Positions 7,768-16,727 of a stretch of DNA of 64,000 nt are shown here, piece by piece (the stretch's first letter is position 1; every line of letters begins with the position of its first letter). The notes beneath the pieces are model-generated. The model saw nothing but the letters and a program-made list of their open reading frames with translations, was not told the DNA's origin and ran no database searches. Source of the stretch: Panacagrimonas sp052389915 (GTDB lineage: Bacteria > Pseudomonadota > Gammaproteobacteria > Nevskiales > Nevskiaceae); the NCBI GenBank assembly GCA_052389915.1, contig JBQTHL010000021.1, positions 1 to 64,000 on the forward strand, read 5' to 3'. Position numbers and translations under genes: made by a program.

Positions 7768-9155
7768 CAGGCGAGCCGGTTCAGCCCGTTGTGCGCAGCC
7801 ACCCGGTACGCCTCGGCCATCGTCGGATAATTGAACGTGGTGTTGATGAAGTAGCGCATGTTGTTGAGCGCTGCATTGGCCATCACGGTCTGCCCGATGT
7901 GCACGATCTCCGACGCGCGATCGCCGAAACAGTGCACGCCCAGCACTTCGAGGGTCTCGGCATGGAACAGCAACTTGAGCATCCCGGTGGTCTCGCTGGT
8001 CATCTGCGCGCGCGCCAGGCTTTTGAAGGCGGCGTGACCGACCTCGTAAGGGACGCCGGCGTTGCGCAATTCGCGCTCGGTACGGCCGACCGAGGAAATT
8101 TCTGGAATGGTGTAGATGCCGCTGGGAATCGTCTCGAGAGACTCGGGCGTCGACGTGGCATCGAGCATGTGCTGCACGACAAAGCGGCCCTGCACGTAGG
8201 CCACGCTGGCCAGCGCCGGCGGGCCGATGACATCGCCCACCGCGTAGATATGCGGCTGTGCCGTGCGGAACACCTCGTCCACCCCGACCTGCCCGCGCGA
8301 ATTCAGCGCAATGCCCAGCGCTTCCAGCCCCATGCCCTCGGAATTTCCGCTGCGGCCGTTGGCCCAGAGCAGCACGTCGGACTTGATCTTGCGCCCCGAT
8401 TTCAGGTGCAGCACCACGTCGCGCTCGCGCGGCTCGACCCGCTCGTACTGCTCTTCGTGGCGGATGATGCAGCCCTGCTCGCGCAGAAAGTACGAGAGCG
8501 CCTCGGCAATCTCGTCGTCGAGGAAAGACAGCAGCCGCTCCTGCGTATTGACCAGAGTGACCTTGGCGCCGAGGTTCAGAAAGATCGAGGCGTACTCGCA
8601 GCCGATGATGCCGGCGCCATAGATCGTCACGGAGAATGGATGCTGCGCATACCGGAGGATGCTGTCGCTGTCCCTAATGCGCGGATGCGAGAAATCCATC
8701 TCCGGTGGATGGTAGGGCCTGGAGCCGGTGGCGATGACGAAGTGCTGGGCGGCAAGCGTTTGCACCACCGCACCGCGTTGAATCACTTCGACATGGTGAG
8801 CATCCGCGAACCTTGCCTCGCCCTCGAACACAGGGACCAGATTGCGCTCGTAGAAGCGCCGCCGGCTCGCGACTTGGGCATTCACCACCTTGTCGGCGCT
8901 CGCCAGGATCTGCGGATACTGCGGCGGGTTCTCGGACTGGAAATCTCGCAGCAGCGGGTTGTGGCGCAGATCGTTCAGCGTCTTGACCGCGTGGCGCAGC
9001 GCCTTGCTGGGAATGGTGCCCCAGTGCGTGCAACCACCGCCGACTTCCGTGTAGCGCTCGACCAGCGCGACACGGCGGTGGTTCTTGGTCGCCATCATCG
9101 CCGCGCCCTCGCCCGCCGGGCCGGAACCGATCACCACGATGTCGAATTTCTGCAT
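7767..9155 (-). CDS. sthA: Soluble pyridine nucleotide transhydrogenase
   Basis: A 462-residue FAD enzyme that exchanges reducing equivalents between NADPH and NAD+ in the cytosol. It has the N-terminal FAD fingerprint GSGPAGEGAA, a second Rossmann motif GAGIIGCEYAS, and a C-terminal dimerisation domain. The segment GGGCTHWGTIPSKALR replaces the redox-active CxxxxC of lipoamide dehydrogenases; this is the signature of Sth. Unusually it sits between iscS and an IscU-like gene. Confidence 0.93.
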   Translation of the reverse strand: MQKFDIVVIGSGPAGEGAAMMATKNHRRVALVERYTEVGGGCTHWGTIPSKALRHAVKTLNDLRHNPLLRDFQSENPPQYPQILASADKVVNAQVASRRRFYERNLVPVFEGEARFADAHHVEVIQRGAVVQTLAAQHFVIATGSRPYHPPEMDFSHPRIRDSDSILRYAQHPFSVTIYGAGIIGCEYASIFLNLGAKVTLVNTQERLLSFLDDEIAEALSYFLREQGCIIRHEEQYERVEPRERDVVLHLKSGRKIKSDVLLWANGRSGNSEGMGLEALGIALNSRGQVGVDEVFRTAQPHIYAVGDVIGPPALASVAYVQGRFVVQHMLDATSTPESLETIPSGIYTIPEISSVGRTERELRNAGVPYEVGHAAFKSLARAQMTSETTGMLKLLFHAETLEVLGVHCFGDRASEIVHIGQTVMANAALNNMRYFINTTFNYPTMAEAYRVAAHNGLNRLA

Positions 9156-9170
9156 GGAGGAATGGTAGCG

Positions 9171-9257
9171 GTAGGAGGGGCTCTGCCCCGACCGGAAACT
9201 CGAATTGCGCCGTGAGCTCGAATCTGCGAGCGCCTGTCGGGGCGGAGCCCCTCCTAC
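9171..9257. repeat. Inverted pair of REP elements (GTAGGAGGGGC type)
   Basis: Two copies of a REP-like hairpin face each other: 9171-9192 begins GTAGGAGGGGCTCTGCCCCG, and 9236-9257 is its near reverse complement, ending GCCCCTCCTAC. Each arm can also fold on itself (GGGGC...GCCCC). The distal arm contains the stop codon of iscS. Confidence 0.85.
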
Positions 9258-10423
9258 ATGGGTGGGCTCGGAGACAGCGCTCGCAATCTCCGTACCTCTT
9301 CAATGACACGCGCGGCAGCAGCGTCGACTTCCGCCTCGCTCGTCGATGCGCCGAAGGAAAAGCGCAGCGAGGCGTTCGCCAGCTCGTCATCGCGCCCGAG
9401 CGCGCGCAGCACGTAGGACGGCTCGGCCGTGGCCGAGGAGCAGGCCGCGCCGCTGGACACTGCGAGATCGAACAACGAGGCACGCAGCGACTCGCCATGC
9501 ACGCCCTCGAAGCTGATATTCAGCACGTGCGGCGCTGCGCGTTCGGGATCGCCGTTGCGATGCACACCCGCCAGATTACGCAGCCGATCCCACAGCCGCT
9601 CACGCTGCGTCTCCATGTGCAAGGCATCGGCTTCAAAACGGTCGGCGCCACGCGCGAAGGCCGCGCCCATGCCGACGATCTGGTGTGTAGGCAAGGTACC
9701 GGAACGCATACCCCACTCATGTCCGCCGCCGTGCATCTGCGGTGCGACCCTGGCGCGCGGCTTGCGCCGCACGAACAACGCGCCGATGCCCTTGGGACCG
9801 TTGAGCTTGTGCGCCGACAAGGACAACAGATCGACAGGCACCGCGCGCAAATCGATAGAGAGCTTGCCTGCGGCCTGCGCCGCATCGACGTGCAACATCA
9901 CACCACGCTCGCGCAGCAGCACGGCCAGTGTCGGGATATCGGTAACGTTGCCGATTTCGTTGTTGACCCACATCAGCGACACCAGCACCGTATCCTGCGT
10001 GATCGCTTCCATCACCTGCGCGGGTTCGATACGGCCGAGGCGATCGGGCGCGAGGTACGTCACGCGAATGCCACGCGCCGAAGACGATGATTCCAGCCAG
10101 CGGCAGGCATCGAGCACGCACTTGTGCTCGATCCGCGAGGCGATGACGTGTGCGCGGCCGCGCGCATGAAACTCCACCGCGCCCTTGATCGCGAGGTTGT
10201 TGGATTCGGTAGCGCCGCTGGTCCAGACGATTTCCTCGGGCTGGGCACCGACCAGACTCGCGACCTGCGCACGCGCGCGCTCCACTGCCTCGCGTGCCGC
10301 GAGACCGGGTGCGTGATCCGATGCAGGATTCGCAAACCCTCCACCGGGCTCCAGCCACGGACGCATCGCGTTCCAGGCTTCAGGGGCCAGCGGTGTGGTG
10401 GCGGCGTGATCGAGGTAGATCAA
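9254..10423 (-). CDS. iscS: Cysteine desulfurase (IscS type)
   Basis: A 389-residue PLP enzyme that takes sulfur from cysteine and hands it to iron-sulfur scaffolds. PLP binds Lys206 (SAHKLNG), and the persulfide-forming residue is Cys328 (SSGAACSSA); both numbers match E. coli IscS. HVDAAQA and SGTLPTHQIVGMG are also present. It is about 15 residues shorter than E. coli IscS at the C terminus, the tail that contacts IscU. The TAG stop lies in the outer arm of a REP element, directly after the codon ATG. It is the first gene of the minus-strand series iscS-sthA-IscU-like-iscA. Confidence 0.93.
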   Translation of the reverse strand: MIYLDHAATTPLAPEAWNAMRPWLEPGGGFANPASDHAPGLAAREAVERARAQVASLVGAQPEEIVWTSGATESNNLAIKGAVEFHARGRAHVIASRIEHKCVLDACRWLESSSSARGIRVTYLAPDRLGRIEPAQVMEAITQDTVLVSLMWVNNEIGNVTDIPTLAVLLRERGVMLHVDAAQAAGKLSIDLRAVPVDLLSLSAHKLNGPKGIGALFVRRKPRARVAPQMHGGGHEWGMRSGTLPTHQIVGMGAAFARGADRFEADALHMETQRERLWDRLRNLAGVHRNGDPERAAPHVLNISFEGVHGESLRASLFDLAVSSGAACSSATAEPSYVLRALGRDDELANASLRFSFGASTSEAEVDAAAARVIEEVRRLRALSPSPPM

Positions 10424-10587
10424 GACTCAAGCAATACAGGCGTGGACGAGCACGCATTATCGCAGCAGCTCGGACGACAGCCGCCATGCGCTTCTCGGTA
10501 CATGACGGGGTCAGGCTGCGGCCCGTACACTTTTCCGACTGGAAGCGATCCGCGAGCATGCGGGCCGCCTTGTTCCTGGAGGCAGGT

Positions 10588-11913
10588 TTGAACATCACCA
10601 TTTTTGGCTCCGGCTATGTCGGGCTCGTCACCGCAGCCTGCTTTGCCGACGCCGGCAACGACGTGCTGTGCGTGGACGTGGACGCCGCCAAGGTCGAACG
10701 GCTCCAGCGCGGCGAGTGCCCGATCTACGAACCGGGCCTCGAAGACCTGCTGATCGAGAACGCCAAGGCCGGTCGCCTGAAGTTCACCACGTCGGCTGCC
10801 GAGGGCGTGGCGCACGGCCTGTATCAGTTCATCGCGGTCGGCACGCCGCCGCAGGAGGACGGCTCGGCCGACATGAAATACGTGCTGGCCGTAGCCCAGT
10901 CCATCGGCGAGCACATGAGCGAGTACCGCATCGTCATCAGCAAATCGACTGTGCCGGTCGGAACTGCGGATCGCGTGCGCGAAGCGATTGATTCAGAGCT
11001 AAAGGCACGCGGTGCGAGCCTGGAATACGACGTCGTATCCAATCCAGAATTCCTCAAGGAAGGCGCCGCGGTGACGGACTTCAACAAGCCCGACCGCATC
11101 ATCGTGGGCGCGTCCTCGGACAAGGCCGCGGACCTCATGGCCGCGCTGTACGCACCCTTCAACCGCAACCACGACCGCATGATCGTGATGGACGTGCGAT
11201 CGAGCGAGCTGACCAAGTACGCGGCCAACGCCATGCTGGCCACCAAGATCAGTTTCATGAACGAGATGGCGAATCTTGCGGAGGCCGTCGGCGCAGATAT
11301 CGAGAACGTGCGCATCGGCATCGGCAGCGATCCGCGCATCGGTTTCCACTTCATCTATCCCGGCTGCGGTTATGGCGGCTCCTGCTTCCCCAAGGACGTG
11401 AAGGCGCTCGCGCACACGGCGGCGACGGTGGGTTTCGAGGCGCGCCTGCTCAATGGCGTGGAAGCGGTCAACACGCGGCAGAAGCATCGCCTGTTCGAAA
11501 AAATCCAGAAGCATTTCGGCAATGTGAACGGCAAGACCATCGCGCTCTGGGGTCTGGCCTTCAAACCGAAGACGGACGACATGCGCGAAGCGCCGTCTCG
11601 CGACCTGATGGAAGCGGTGTGGGCCGCCGGCGGGAAAATCCGCGCGTACGATCCGGTTGCAATGGACGAGACCGCGCATCTCTACGGCAAGCGTCCCGAC
11701 CTGTATCTCGCCAGTTCGGCCGAAGATGCTGCAACCGGCGCCGACGCGCTCGCCATCGTGACCGAGTGGCGCGTGTTCCACGCGCCGAATTTCGACAGGC
11801 TCAAGAAGCTGCTCAAGACACCCGTGATTTTCGACGGACGCAATCTGTACGAACCCAAGTTCGTCGAAAAGGCGGGCATCGCGTACTACGCGATGGGTCG
11901 CGGACGAAGCTGA
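10588..11913 (+). CDS. ugd: UDP-glucose 6-dehydrogenase
   Basis: A 441-residue NAD-dependent enzyme oxidising UDP-glucose to UDP-glucuronate for surface polysaccharides. It has the NAD motif GSGYVG (residues 7-12), KSTVPVGT, NPEFLKEG, and the catalytic cysteine near residue 267 (GYGGSCFPKD). I chose the TTG at 10588 because GGAGG lies 5 bases upstream and it gives the family start MNITIFGSGYVG. An ATG at 10558 would add ten residues that do not fit. It diverges from iscS and leads the plus-strand series. Confidence 0.95.
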   Translation: MNITIFGSGYVGLVTAACFADAGNDVLCVDVDAAKVERLQRGECPIYEPGLEDLLIENAKAGRLKFTTSAAEGVAHGLYQFIAVGTPPQEDGSADMKYVLAVAQSIGEHMSEYRIVISKSTVPVGTADRVREAIDSELKARGASLEYDVVSNPEFLKEGAAVTDFNKPDRIIVGASSDKAADLMAALYAPFNRNHDRMIVMDVRSSELTKYAANAMLATKISFMNEMANLAEAVGADIENVRIGIGSDPRIGFHFIYPGCGYGGSCFPKDVKALAHTAATVGFEARLLNGVEAVNTRQKHRLFEKIQKHFGNVNGKTIALWGLAFKPKTDDMREAPSRDLMEAVWAAGGKIRAYDPVAMDETAHLYGKRPDLYLASSAEDAATGADALAIVTEWRVFHAPNFDRLKKLLKTPVIFDGRNLYEPKFVEKAGIAYYAMGRGRS

Positions 11914-11914
11914 A

Positions 11915-12238
11915 GTGAGATCGGCGCTCATCGCGCTGGTGAGCTGCCCCGTCGACGCAGCCGATGGGCTGGCCACTCATCTGGTCGAATCGCGCGTCGC
12001 GGCCTGCGTCAACGTGATTCCGCGGATCCGATCGACCTATCGCTGGAAGGGCGAGGTTCAGCGCGACGACGAAGCGCTGCTCATCATCAAGACAACGACC
12101 GAGCGCTTCGAAGACCTCAAGCGCGCCGTGCTTGCGCAGCATCCGTACGAACTACCCGAGGTGATTGCGGTCGATATCGCCGCCGGGCACCTGCCCTACC
12201 TCGATTGGATTGCCGAATGCGTCTCCTCTTCCGGGTAG
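11915..12238 (+). CDS. cutA: CutA1 divalent-cation tolerance protein
   Basis: A 107-residue small trimeric protein of the CutA1 family, linked to copper tolerance in E. coli. The family blocks ARVAACVNVIPRIRSTYRWKGE-like (here ESRVAACVNVIP and STYRWKGEVQ), LLIIKTTTERF and HPYELPEVIA are complete. The GTG start lies one base after the ugd stop, so the genes are probably cotranscribed, and its 3' end overlaps the DsbD-like gene. Confidence 0.93.
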   Translation: MRSALIALVSCPVDAADGLATHLVESRVAACVNVIPRIRSTYRWKGEVQRDDEALLIIKTTTERFEDLKRAVLAQHPYELPEVIAVDIAAGHLPYLDWIAECVSSSG

Positions 12239-12663
12239 TCCTCGCGGCAACGCTGCTGGGCCTGACTTCCGGCGCGCATGCGGGATTGCTCGACAAATTG
12301 GGACAGGACCCTGGCATTCCCTCCGCTGAGGAAGCTTTCATCGTCCAGCCTGCGCTGTGGGACGGCAAGGAACTGATCGTCGGTTGGAACATCGCGCCGG
12401 GCTGTTACCTGTATCGCGACAAGCTCGTGGTGGAATCCATCGCACCGAAAGGCTATGCGCTGGGTTTGGCATCCACGCCACTGGCCGAGGCGCATCGCGA
12501 CGAGCATTTCGGAGAGGTCGCGATCTTCCGCACCTCAGTGCAACTGCGCTTCCGGCCCAAGTCGGGCACGCCTCCGGAATCGCTGCGCGTGCGTTACCAG
12601 GGCTGCGCCGAAAACAAGGTGTGCTATCCCACGCAGACCCGCGTGATCGACGTGCGGCAATAA
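12217..12663 (+). CDS. Stand-alone DsbD N-terminal (alpha) domain protein
   Basis: A 148-residue exported protein: signal peptide MRLLFRVVLAATLLGLTSGAHA, then one DsbD alpha-type immunoglobulin-like domain. It has the paired cysteines in YQGCAENKVCYP and an extra Cys in APGCYLYRDK. In DsbD this periplasmic domain passes electrons to its partners and is fused to eight membrane helices and a thioredoxin domain. Here those parts are absent; the next gene encodes a separate thioredoxin-like protein. The ATG at 12217 lies within cutA (22-base overlap). Confidence 0.85.
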   Translation: MRLLFRVVLAATLLGLTSGAHAGLLDKLGQDPGIPSAEEAFIVQPALWDGKELIVGWNIAPGCYLYRDKLVVESIAPKGYALGLASTPLAEAHRDEHFGEVAIFRTSVQLRFRPKSGTPPESLRVRYQGCAENKVCYPTQTRVIDVRQ

Positions 12664-12684
12664 CACTTCTCTGCTCCCAGGTCC

Positions 12685-13212
12685 GTGAAGAAAGTCCTCT
12701 CGCTGGTCTTCCTCGCCGTCGTCGCGACGGCGGCTGGCTTTGTTGCATATCGCTACTACTCGGCGTCTCAGACAGCGCCGAGCGCCGCTGCACCAGCACC
12801 CGACATCAGCCTGTCGACTCTGGACGGCGGCACCGCGCGTCTAGCGGACTATCGCGGCAAGCTCGTGCTGGTGAATTTCTGGGCGACCTGGTGCGCGCCC
12901 TGTCTCAAGGAAATTCCCTTGCTGGTGCAGATGCAGGACCGTTACAAGTCGCGCGGTTTGCAGATTCTGGGACCGGCGCTGGACGATCCGGAACAGGTCC
13001 GCGCCAGCCTGCCGCGCCTGAAAATCCAGTACCCCATCCTGATCGGCGAAACCGAGATCCCGAAAGCCATGGACGCGCTGGGCGACACGCTGGGCGCCCT
13101 GCCGTTCTCCGTACTGATTGCGCCTGACGGGAATGTCGTGCTGCGCAAGCACGGTGAGTTCGAGCTTGAAGAGCTGATCCAGTTGATCGAGGCCAATCTG
13201 CCTTCGGGCTGA
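12685..13212 (+). CDS. TlpA/ResA-like membrane-anchored thioredoxin
   Basis: A 175-residue protein with an N-terminal membrane anchor or signal (MKKVLSLVFLAVVATAAGF) and a periplasmic thioredoxin fold. The redox motif is WCAPC with Cys70 and Cys73, and the cis-Pro region is LGALPFSVLI. It starts at GTG, 22 bases after the DsbD-alpha gene. The pair looks like the two soluble ends of DsbD encoded separately; an electron-transfer link between them is inferred. Confidence 0.9.
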   Translation: MKKVLSLVFLAVVATAAGFVAYRYYSASQTAPSAAAPAPDISLSTLDGGTARLADYRGKLVLVNFWATWCAPCLKEIPLLVQMQDRYKSRGLQILGPALDDPEQVRASLPRLKIQYPILIGETEIPKAMDALGDTLGALPFSVLIAPDGNVVLRKHGEFELEELIQLIEANLPSG

Positions 13213-13331
13213 GCTTGCGAGCCTCTCGTGACTGCATCCTGCGGCGAACGGCCGCGAAGTCGCCCTGAACGGCCGGCAAGTTTCCTTCCGCCGATCATTG
13301 GTGCAGAATCCCCGGCCTCGCCCCTCCCTGA

Positions 13332-13787
13332 TTGCTCCGCTTGAGCCATCTGCTGCTCCTGAACGGCCCCAACCTCAACCTGCTCGGCACGCGCGAGCCC
13401 GAGGTTTACGGCGCCACGACCCTGGCCGAGATCGAAGCTGACATGACCCAACGGGCGCAAGACCTCGGGCATCGGTTGAGCTGTTTCCAGAGCAATCACG
13501 AAGGCGAACTGATCGACCGCGTACAGCAGGCACGCGGCGACGTGGATTTCATCCTGCTCAATCCAGGCGCGTTCACGCACACCAGTGTCGCGCTGCGCGA
13601 CGCGCTGCTCGGCGTCGCCATCCCGTTTATCGAAGTGCACCTGTCGAACGTCTATCGACGCGAGGCATTCCGGCATCACTCGTATTTCACCGACATCGCG
13701 GTCGGCGCCATCGTGGGGCTGGGGCCCATCGGTTACGGCCTGGCGCTGCACGCCGCGGATCAACAACTGACGAACAAGGGGAAGTAA
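13332..13787 (+). CDS. aroQ: 3-dehydroquinate dehydratase, type II
   Basis: A 151-residue enzyme of the shikimate pathway, dehydrating 3-dehydroquinate. LLLNGPNLNLLGTREPEVYG is the type II signature with the active-site Tyr; QSNHEGELID, LNPGAFTHTSVALRDAL and EVHLSNVYRREAFRHHS follow in order. The start is TTG 13332 (a second TTG at 13341 is possible). The gene lies 4 bases before accB, an order common in proteobacteria. Confidence 0.95.
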   Translation: MLRLSHLLLLNGPNLNLLGTREPEVYGATTLAEIEADMTQRAQDLGHRLSCFQSNHEGELIDRVQQARGDVDFILLNPGAFTHTSVALRDALLGVAIPFIEVHLSNVYRREAFRHHSYFTDIAVGAIVGLGPIGYGLALHAADQQLTNKGK

Positions 13788-13791
13788 CAAG

Positions 13792-14268
13792 ATGGATCTT
13801 CGCAAGATCAAGACGCTCATCGACCTGGTCGAACAATCCGGCATCTCCGAACTGGAAGTCCGCGAGGGCGAAGAGTCGGTGCGCATCAGCCGCAACACCG
13901 GACCGGTGTCGAATTACTACTCGGGAGGACCGGCAGGATCGGCTCCTGCCCCGTCGTATGCGGCGCCCGCCGCTGCACCTGCGCCCGTCGCACCGGCAAC
14001 TCCCGCTGCTGCGCCCAAGCCCGCCATCGACACCCGCCACATCGTGCGCGCGCCGATGGTCGGCACCTTCTATCGCTCGCCCTCCCCGGGGGCGAAGTCC
14101 TTCGTCGAAGTCGGGCAGACGGTCAAGGTCGGCCAGACCTTGTGCATCATCGAAGCCATGAAGATGCTCAACCAGATCGAGTCGGACAAGGCCGGCGTGG
14201 TGGTGGAGGTGCTGGTGGATAACGAAATGGCGGTGGAGTTCGACCAGCCGATGTTTGCCATTGAGTAG
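13792..14268 (+). CDS. accB: Biotin carboxyl carrier protein of acetyl-CoA carboxylase
   Basis: A 158-residue carrier subunit. An N-terminal helix (residues 1-36) is followed by an Ala/Pro linker (about 45-78) and a biotinyl domain. The biotinylated residue is Lys124 in EAMKM. It carries carboxybiotin between biotin carboxylase (AccC) and carboxyltransferase in fatty acid synthesis. It sits between aroQ and accC in one operon. Confidence 0.96.
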   Translation: MDLRKIKTLIDLVEQSGISELEVREGEESVRISRNTGPVSNYYSGGPAGSAPAPSYAAPAAAPAPVAPATPAAAPKPAIDTRHIVRAPMVGTFYRSPSPGAKSFVEVGQTVKVGQTLCIIEAMKMLNQIESDKAGVVVEVLVDNEMAVEFDQPMFAIE

Positions 14269-14281
14269 CCGAGCCCACACG

Positions 14282-15640
14282 ATGAGGGACATCAAGAAAA
14301 TCCTGATCGCCAATCGCGGCGAAATCGCGCTGCGCATACTGCGCGCCTGCCGCGAGATGGGCATCAAGTCGGTGGCGGTTTACAGCCAGGCCGACCGCGA
14401 TCTCAAGCACGTGCTGCTCGCCGACGAGGCCGTGTGCATCGGCCCGCCCAACGCCGGCAAGAGTTACCTCAACATGGCCGCGCTCATCAGCGCGGCGGAA
14501 GTCACGCAGGCCGACGCGATCCATCCCGGCTACGGCTTTCTGTCCGAGAACGCCGACTTCGCCGAGAGCGTGGAGAAGTCCGGCTTCATTTTCATCGGAC
14601 CGAAGTCGGAGACCATCCGGCTGATGGGCTCCAAGACCAACGCCAAGGCCGAGATGATTGCGGCCGGCGTGCCCTGCGTGCCGGGCTCGGACGGTGTGCT
14701 GCCGGAAGACGAGGCAACCTGCCTGGAAATCGCGGAAAAGGTCGGCTACCCGGTGCTGATCAAGGCGGCCTCCGGCGGCGGCGGTCGCGGCATGCAGGTG
14801 GTGCGCGCGGCCGACGATCTGATCGGCAAGATTCAGATCGCGCGCACCGAGGCGCTCAACGCCTTCAAGGACGCGTCCGTGTTCCTGGAGAAGTACCTGG
14901 AGACGCCGCGCCATGTCGAGGTGCAGGTGCTGGCCGATGGTCAGGGCAATGCCATTCACCTGGGCGAGCGCGACTGCTCCATGCAGCGCCGCAACCAGAA
15001 AGTCGTCGAGGAATCGCCCGCGCCTGGCATCACCGACGAGCAGCGTGAGGAAATCGGTGCGCTGTGCGTGGAAGCCTGCAAGCGCATTGGCTACCCCGGC
15101 GCCGGCACGGGCGAGTTCCTAGACGACGACGGGCGCGGTTACTTCATCGAACTGAACACGCGCATCCAGGTCGAGCACCCGGTGACCGAGATGGTCACGG
15201 GCGTGGACCTGATCCGCGAGATGATCCGCATCGCCGACGGCAAGAAGTTGACCAAGAAGCAGAGCAACATCCGTTTTCGCGGTCACGCCATCGAGTGCCG
15301 CATCAACGCCGAGAACGCGCGCACCTTTACGCCCTCGCCGGGCGAGATCAAGAAGTACCACGCCCCCGGCGGGCCGGGTGTGCGCATGGATACGCACATC
15401 TACTCCGGCTACAAGGTGCCGCCGCACTACGACTCGATGATCGGCAAGCTGATCTGCTGGGGGAACACGCGCGAGTCGGCGATCAACCGCATGAAGGGCG
15501 CGCTGTCCGAGATGATCGTCGAGGGCATCGAGACCAATGTTCCCCTGCAGCAACGCATCATGCGAGACGAGGCTTTTGTGAAGGGCGAGCACGATATTCA
15601 CTACATGGCCGGCATGCTCGAACGCTGGGCGCAGGAGTAG
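14282..15640 (+). CDS. accC: Biotin carboxylase subunit of acetyl-CoA carboxylase
   Basis: A 452-residue ATP-grasp enzyme that carboxylates biotin on AccB. It starts MRDIKKILIANRGEIALR, has the glycine-rich ATP loop KAASGGGGRGM, the ATP-grasp block EKYLETPRHVEVQV, and the catalytic region RIQVEHPVTEMVTG. The ATG at 14282 is chosen over the upstream in-frame codon because it gives the family N terminus. It is 13 bases after accB. Confidence 0.97.
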   Translation: MRDIKKILIANRGEIALRILRACREMGIKSVAVYSQADRDLKHVLLADEAVCIGPPNAGKSYLNMAALISAAEVTQADAIHPGYGFLSENADFAESVEKSGFIFIGPKSETIRLMGSKTNAKAEMIAAGVPCVPGSDGVLPEDEATCLEIAEKVGYPVLIKAASGGGGRGMQVVRAADDLIGKIQIARTEALNAFKDASVFLEKYLETPRHVEVQVLADGQGNAIHLGERDCSMQRRNQKVVEESPAPGITDEQREEIGALCVEACKRIGYPGAGTGEFLDDDGRGYFIELNTRIQVEHPVTEMVTGVDLIREMIRIADGKKLTKKQSNIRFRGHAIECRINAENARTFTPSPGEIKKYHAPGGPGVRMDTHIYSGYKVPPHYDSMIGKLICWGNTRESAINRMKGALSEMIVEGIETNVPLQQRIMRDEAFVKGEHDIHYMAGMLERWAQE

Positions 15641-15696
15641 GCACGGCATCTGCATAGTCGTGTCTGAACCAGCGTGAACCCTTTCCGAGAGTCTTG

Positions 15697-16701
15697 ATGA
15701 AACCTGTTTTTCTGACCCAGTTCCTGATTGAAGAGCAGCGCGACCGCGGCGAGCAGATGCCAGACCTGCGCCTGCTGATCGAAGTCGTGGCGCGCGCCTG
15801 CAAGCGCATTTCCATCGCAATCGGCAAGGGTGCGCTGGGCGGCGTGCTGGGCGAGGCCGGCACCGGCAACATCCAGGGCGAGGCGCAGAAAAAACTCGAC
15901 GTGCTCTCCAACGACATCCTGCTGGAAGCCAACGAATGGGGCGGGCATCTTGCAGCCCTGGCGTCTGAAGAAATGGACGAGCCGCAACTCATCCCCGAGC
16001 AGTACCCCAAGGGCGGGTACCTGCTGCTGTTCGATCCGCTCGACGGCTCCAGCAACATCGACGTGAACATTTCCGTCGGCACCATTTTTTCGGTGCTGCG
16101 CGTGCCGCGCCGAGCGCCTGCATCGCTGGAAGAATCCTTTCTCCAGCCAGGCACAATGCAGGTCGCGGCCGGCTACGCGCTGTACGGTCCGAGCACGCAG
16201 CTCGTACTGACCATCGGCAGCGGTGTGCACGTGTTCACCCTGGATCGCGAGCTGGGAAGTTTCATGCTCACGCAGCGTGACCTGAAACTTCCCGCCGATA
16301 CCCAGGAGTTCTCGATCAACTCCTCCAACACTCGCCACTGGGAAGCGCCGGTCAAGCGCTACATCGACGAATGCCTGGCCGGCAAGGACGGCCCGCGTGA
16401 AAAAGATTTCAACATGCGCTGGGTCGCCTCGATGGTATCGGACGTGCATCGCATCCTCACCCGCGGTGGCGTGTTCATGTATCCGCTCGACAGCAAGACC
16501 AGGGCCCAGGGCGGAAAGCTGCGCCTGCTGTACGAGGCCAACCCCATGAGCCTGCTCATCGAGCAGGCCGGCGGCGCCGCGAGCACCGGTCGCGAGCGCA
16601 TCCTCGACATCAAGCCGGACAAGCTGCACCAACGCGTGCCGGTCATCATGGGGTCGAAGAACGAAGTCGAGAGAGTCGCGCGTTACCACGCGGAGACCTG
16701 A
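15697..16701 (+). CDS. fbp: Fructose-1,6-bisphosphatase, class I
   Basis: A 334-residue gluconeogenic enzyme hydrolysing fructose-1,6-bisphosphate. The metal-binding signature FDPLDGSSNIDVN is intact, as are the N-terminal LTQFLIEEQR, the YALYGPSTQLV block and the C-terminal KLRLLYEANPMSLLIEQAGG. The ATG at 15697 is used rather than the TTG just before it. It lies 26 bases ahead of a PPi-dependent phosphofructokinase, so the two enzymes acting on the same step are probably coexpressed. Confidence 0.96.
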   Translation: MKPVFLTQFLIEEQRDRGEQMPDLRLLIEVVARACKRISIAIGKGALGGVLGEAGTGNIQGEAQKKLDVLSNDILLEANEWGGHLAALASEEMDEPQLIPEQYPKGGYLLLFDPLDGSSNIDVNISVGTIFSVLRVPRRAPASLEESFLQPGTMQVAAGYALYGPSTQLVLTIGSGVHVFTLDRELGSFMLTQRDLKLPADTQEFSINSSNTRHWEAPVKRYIDECLAGKDGPREKDFNMRWVASMVSDVHRILTRGGVFMYPLDSKTRAQGGKLRLLYEANPMSLLIEQAGGAASTGRERILDIKPDKLHQRVPVIMGSKNEVERVARYHAET

Positions 16702-16727
16702 AGCAAGCAGAACAAAAGGAGTCGTCG

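Noticed and set aside
7710..9215. 501-residue plus-strand frame opposite sthA
   Set aside because: Antisense to a full-length transhydrogenase; no motif of its own.
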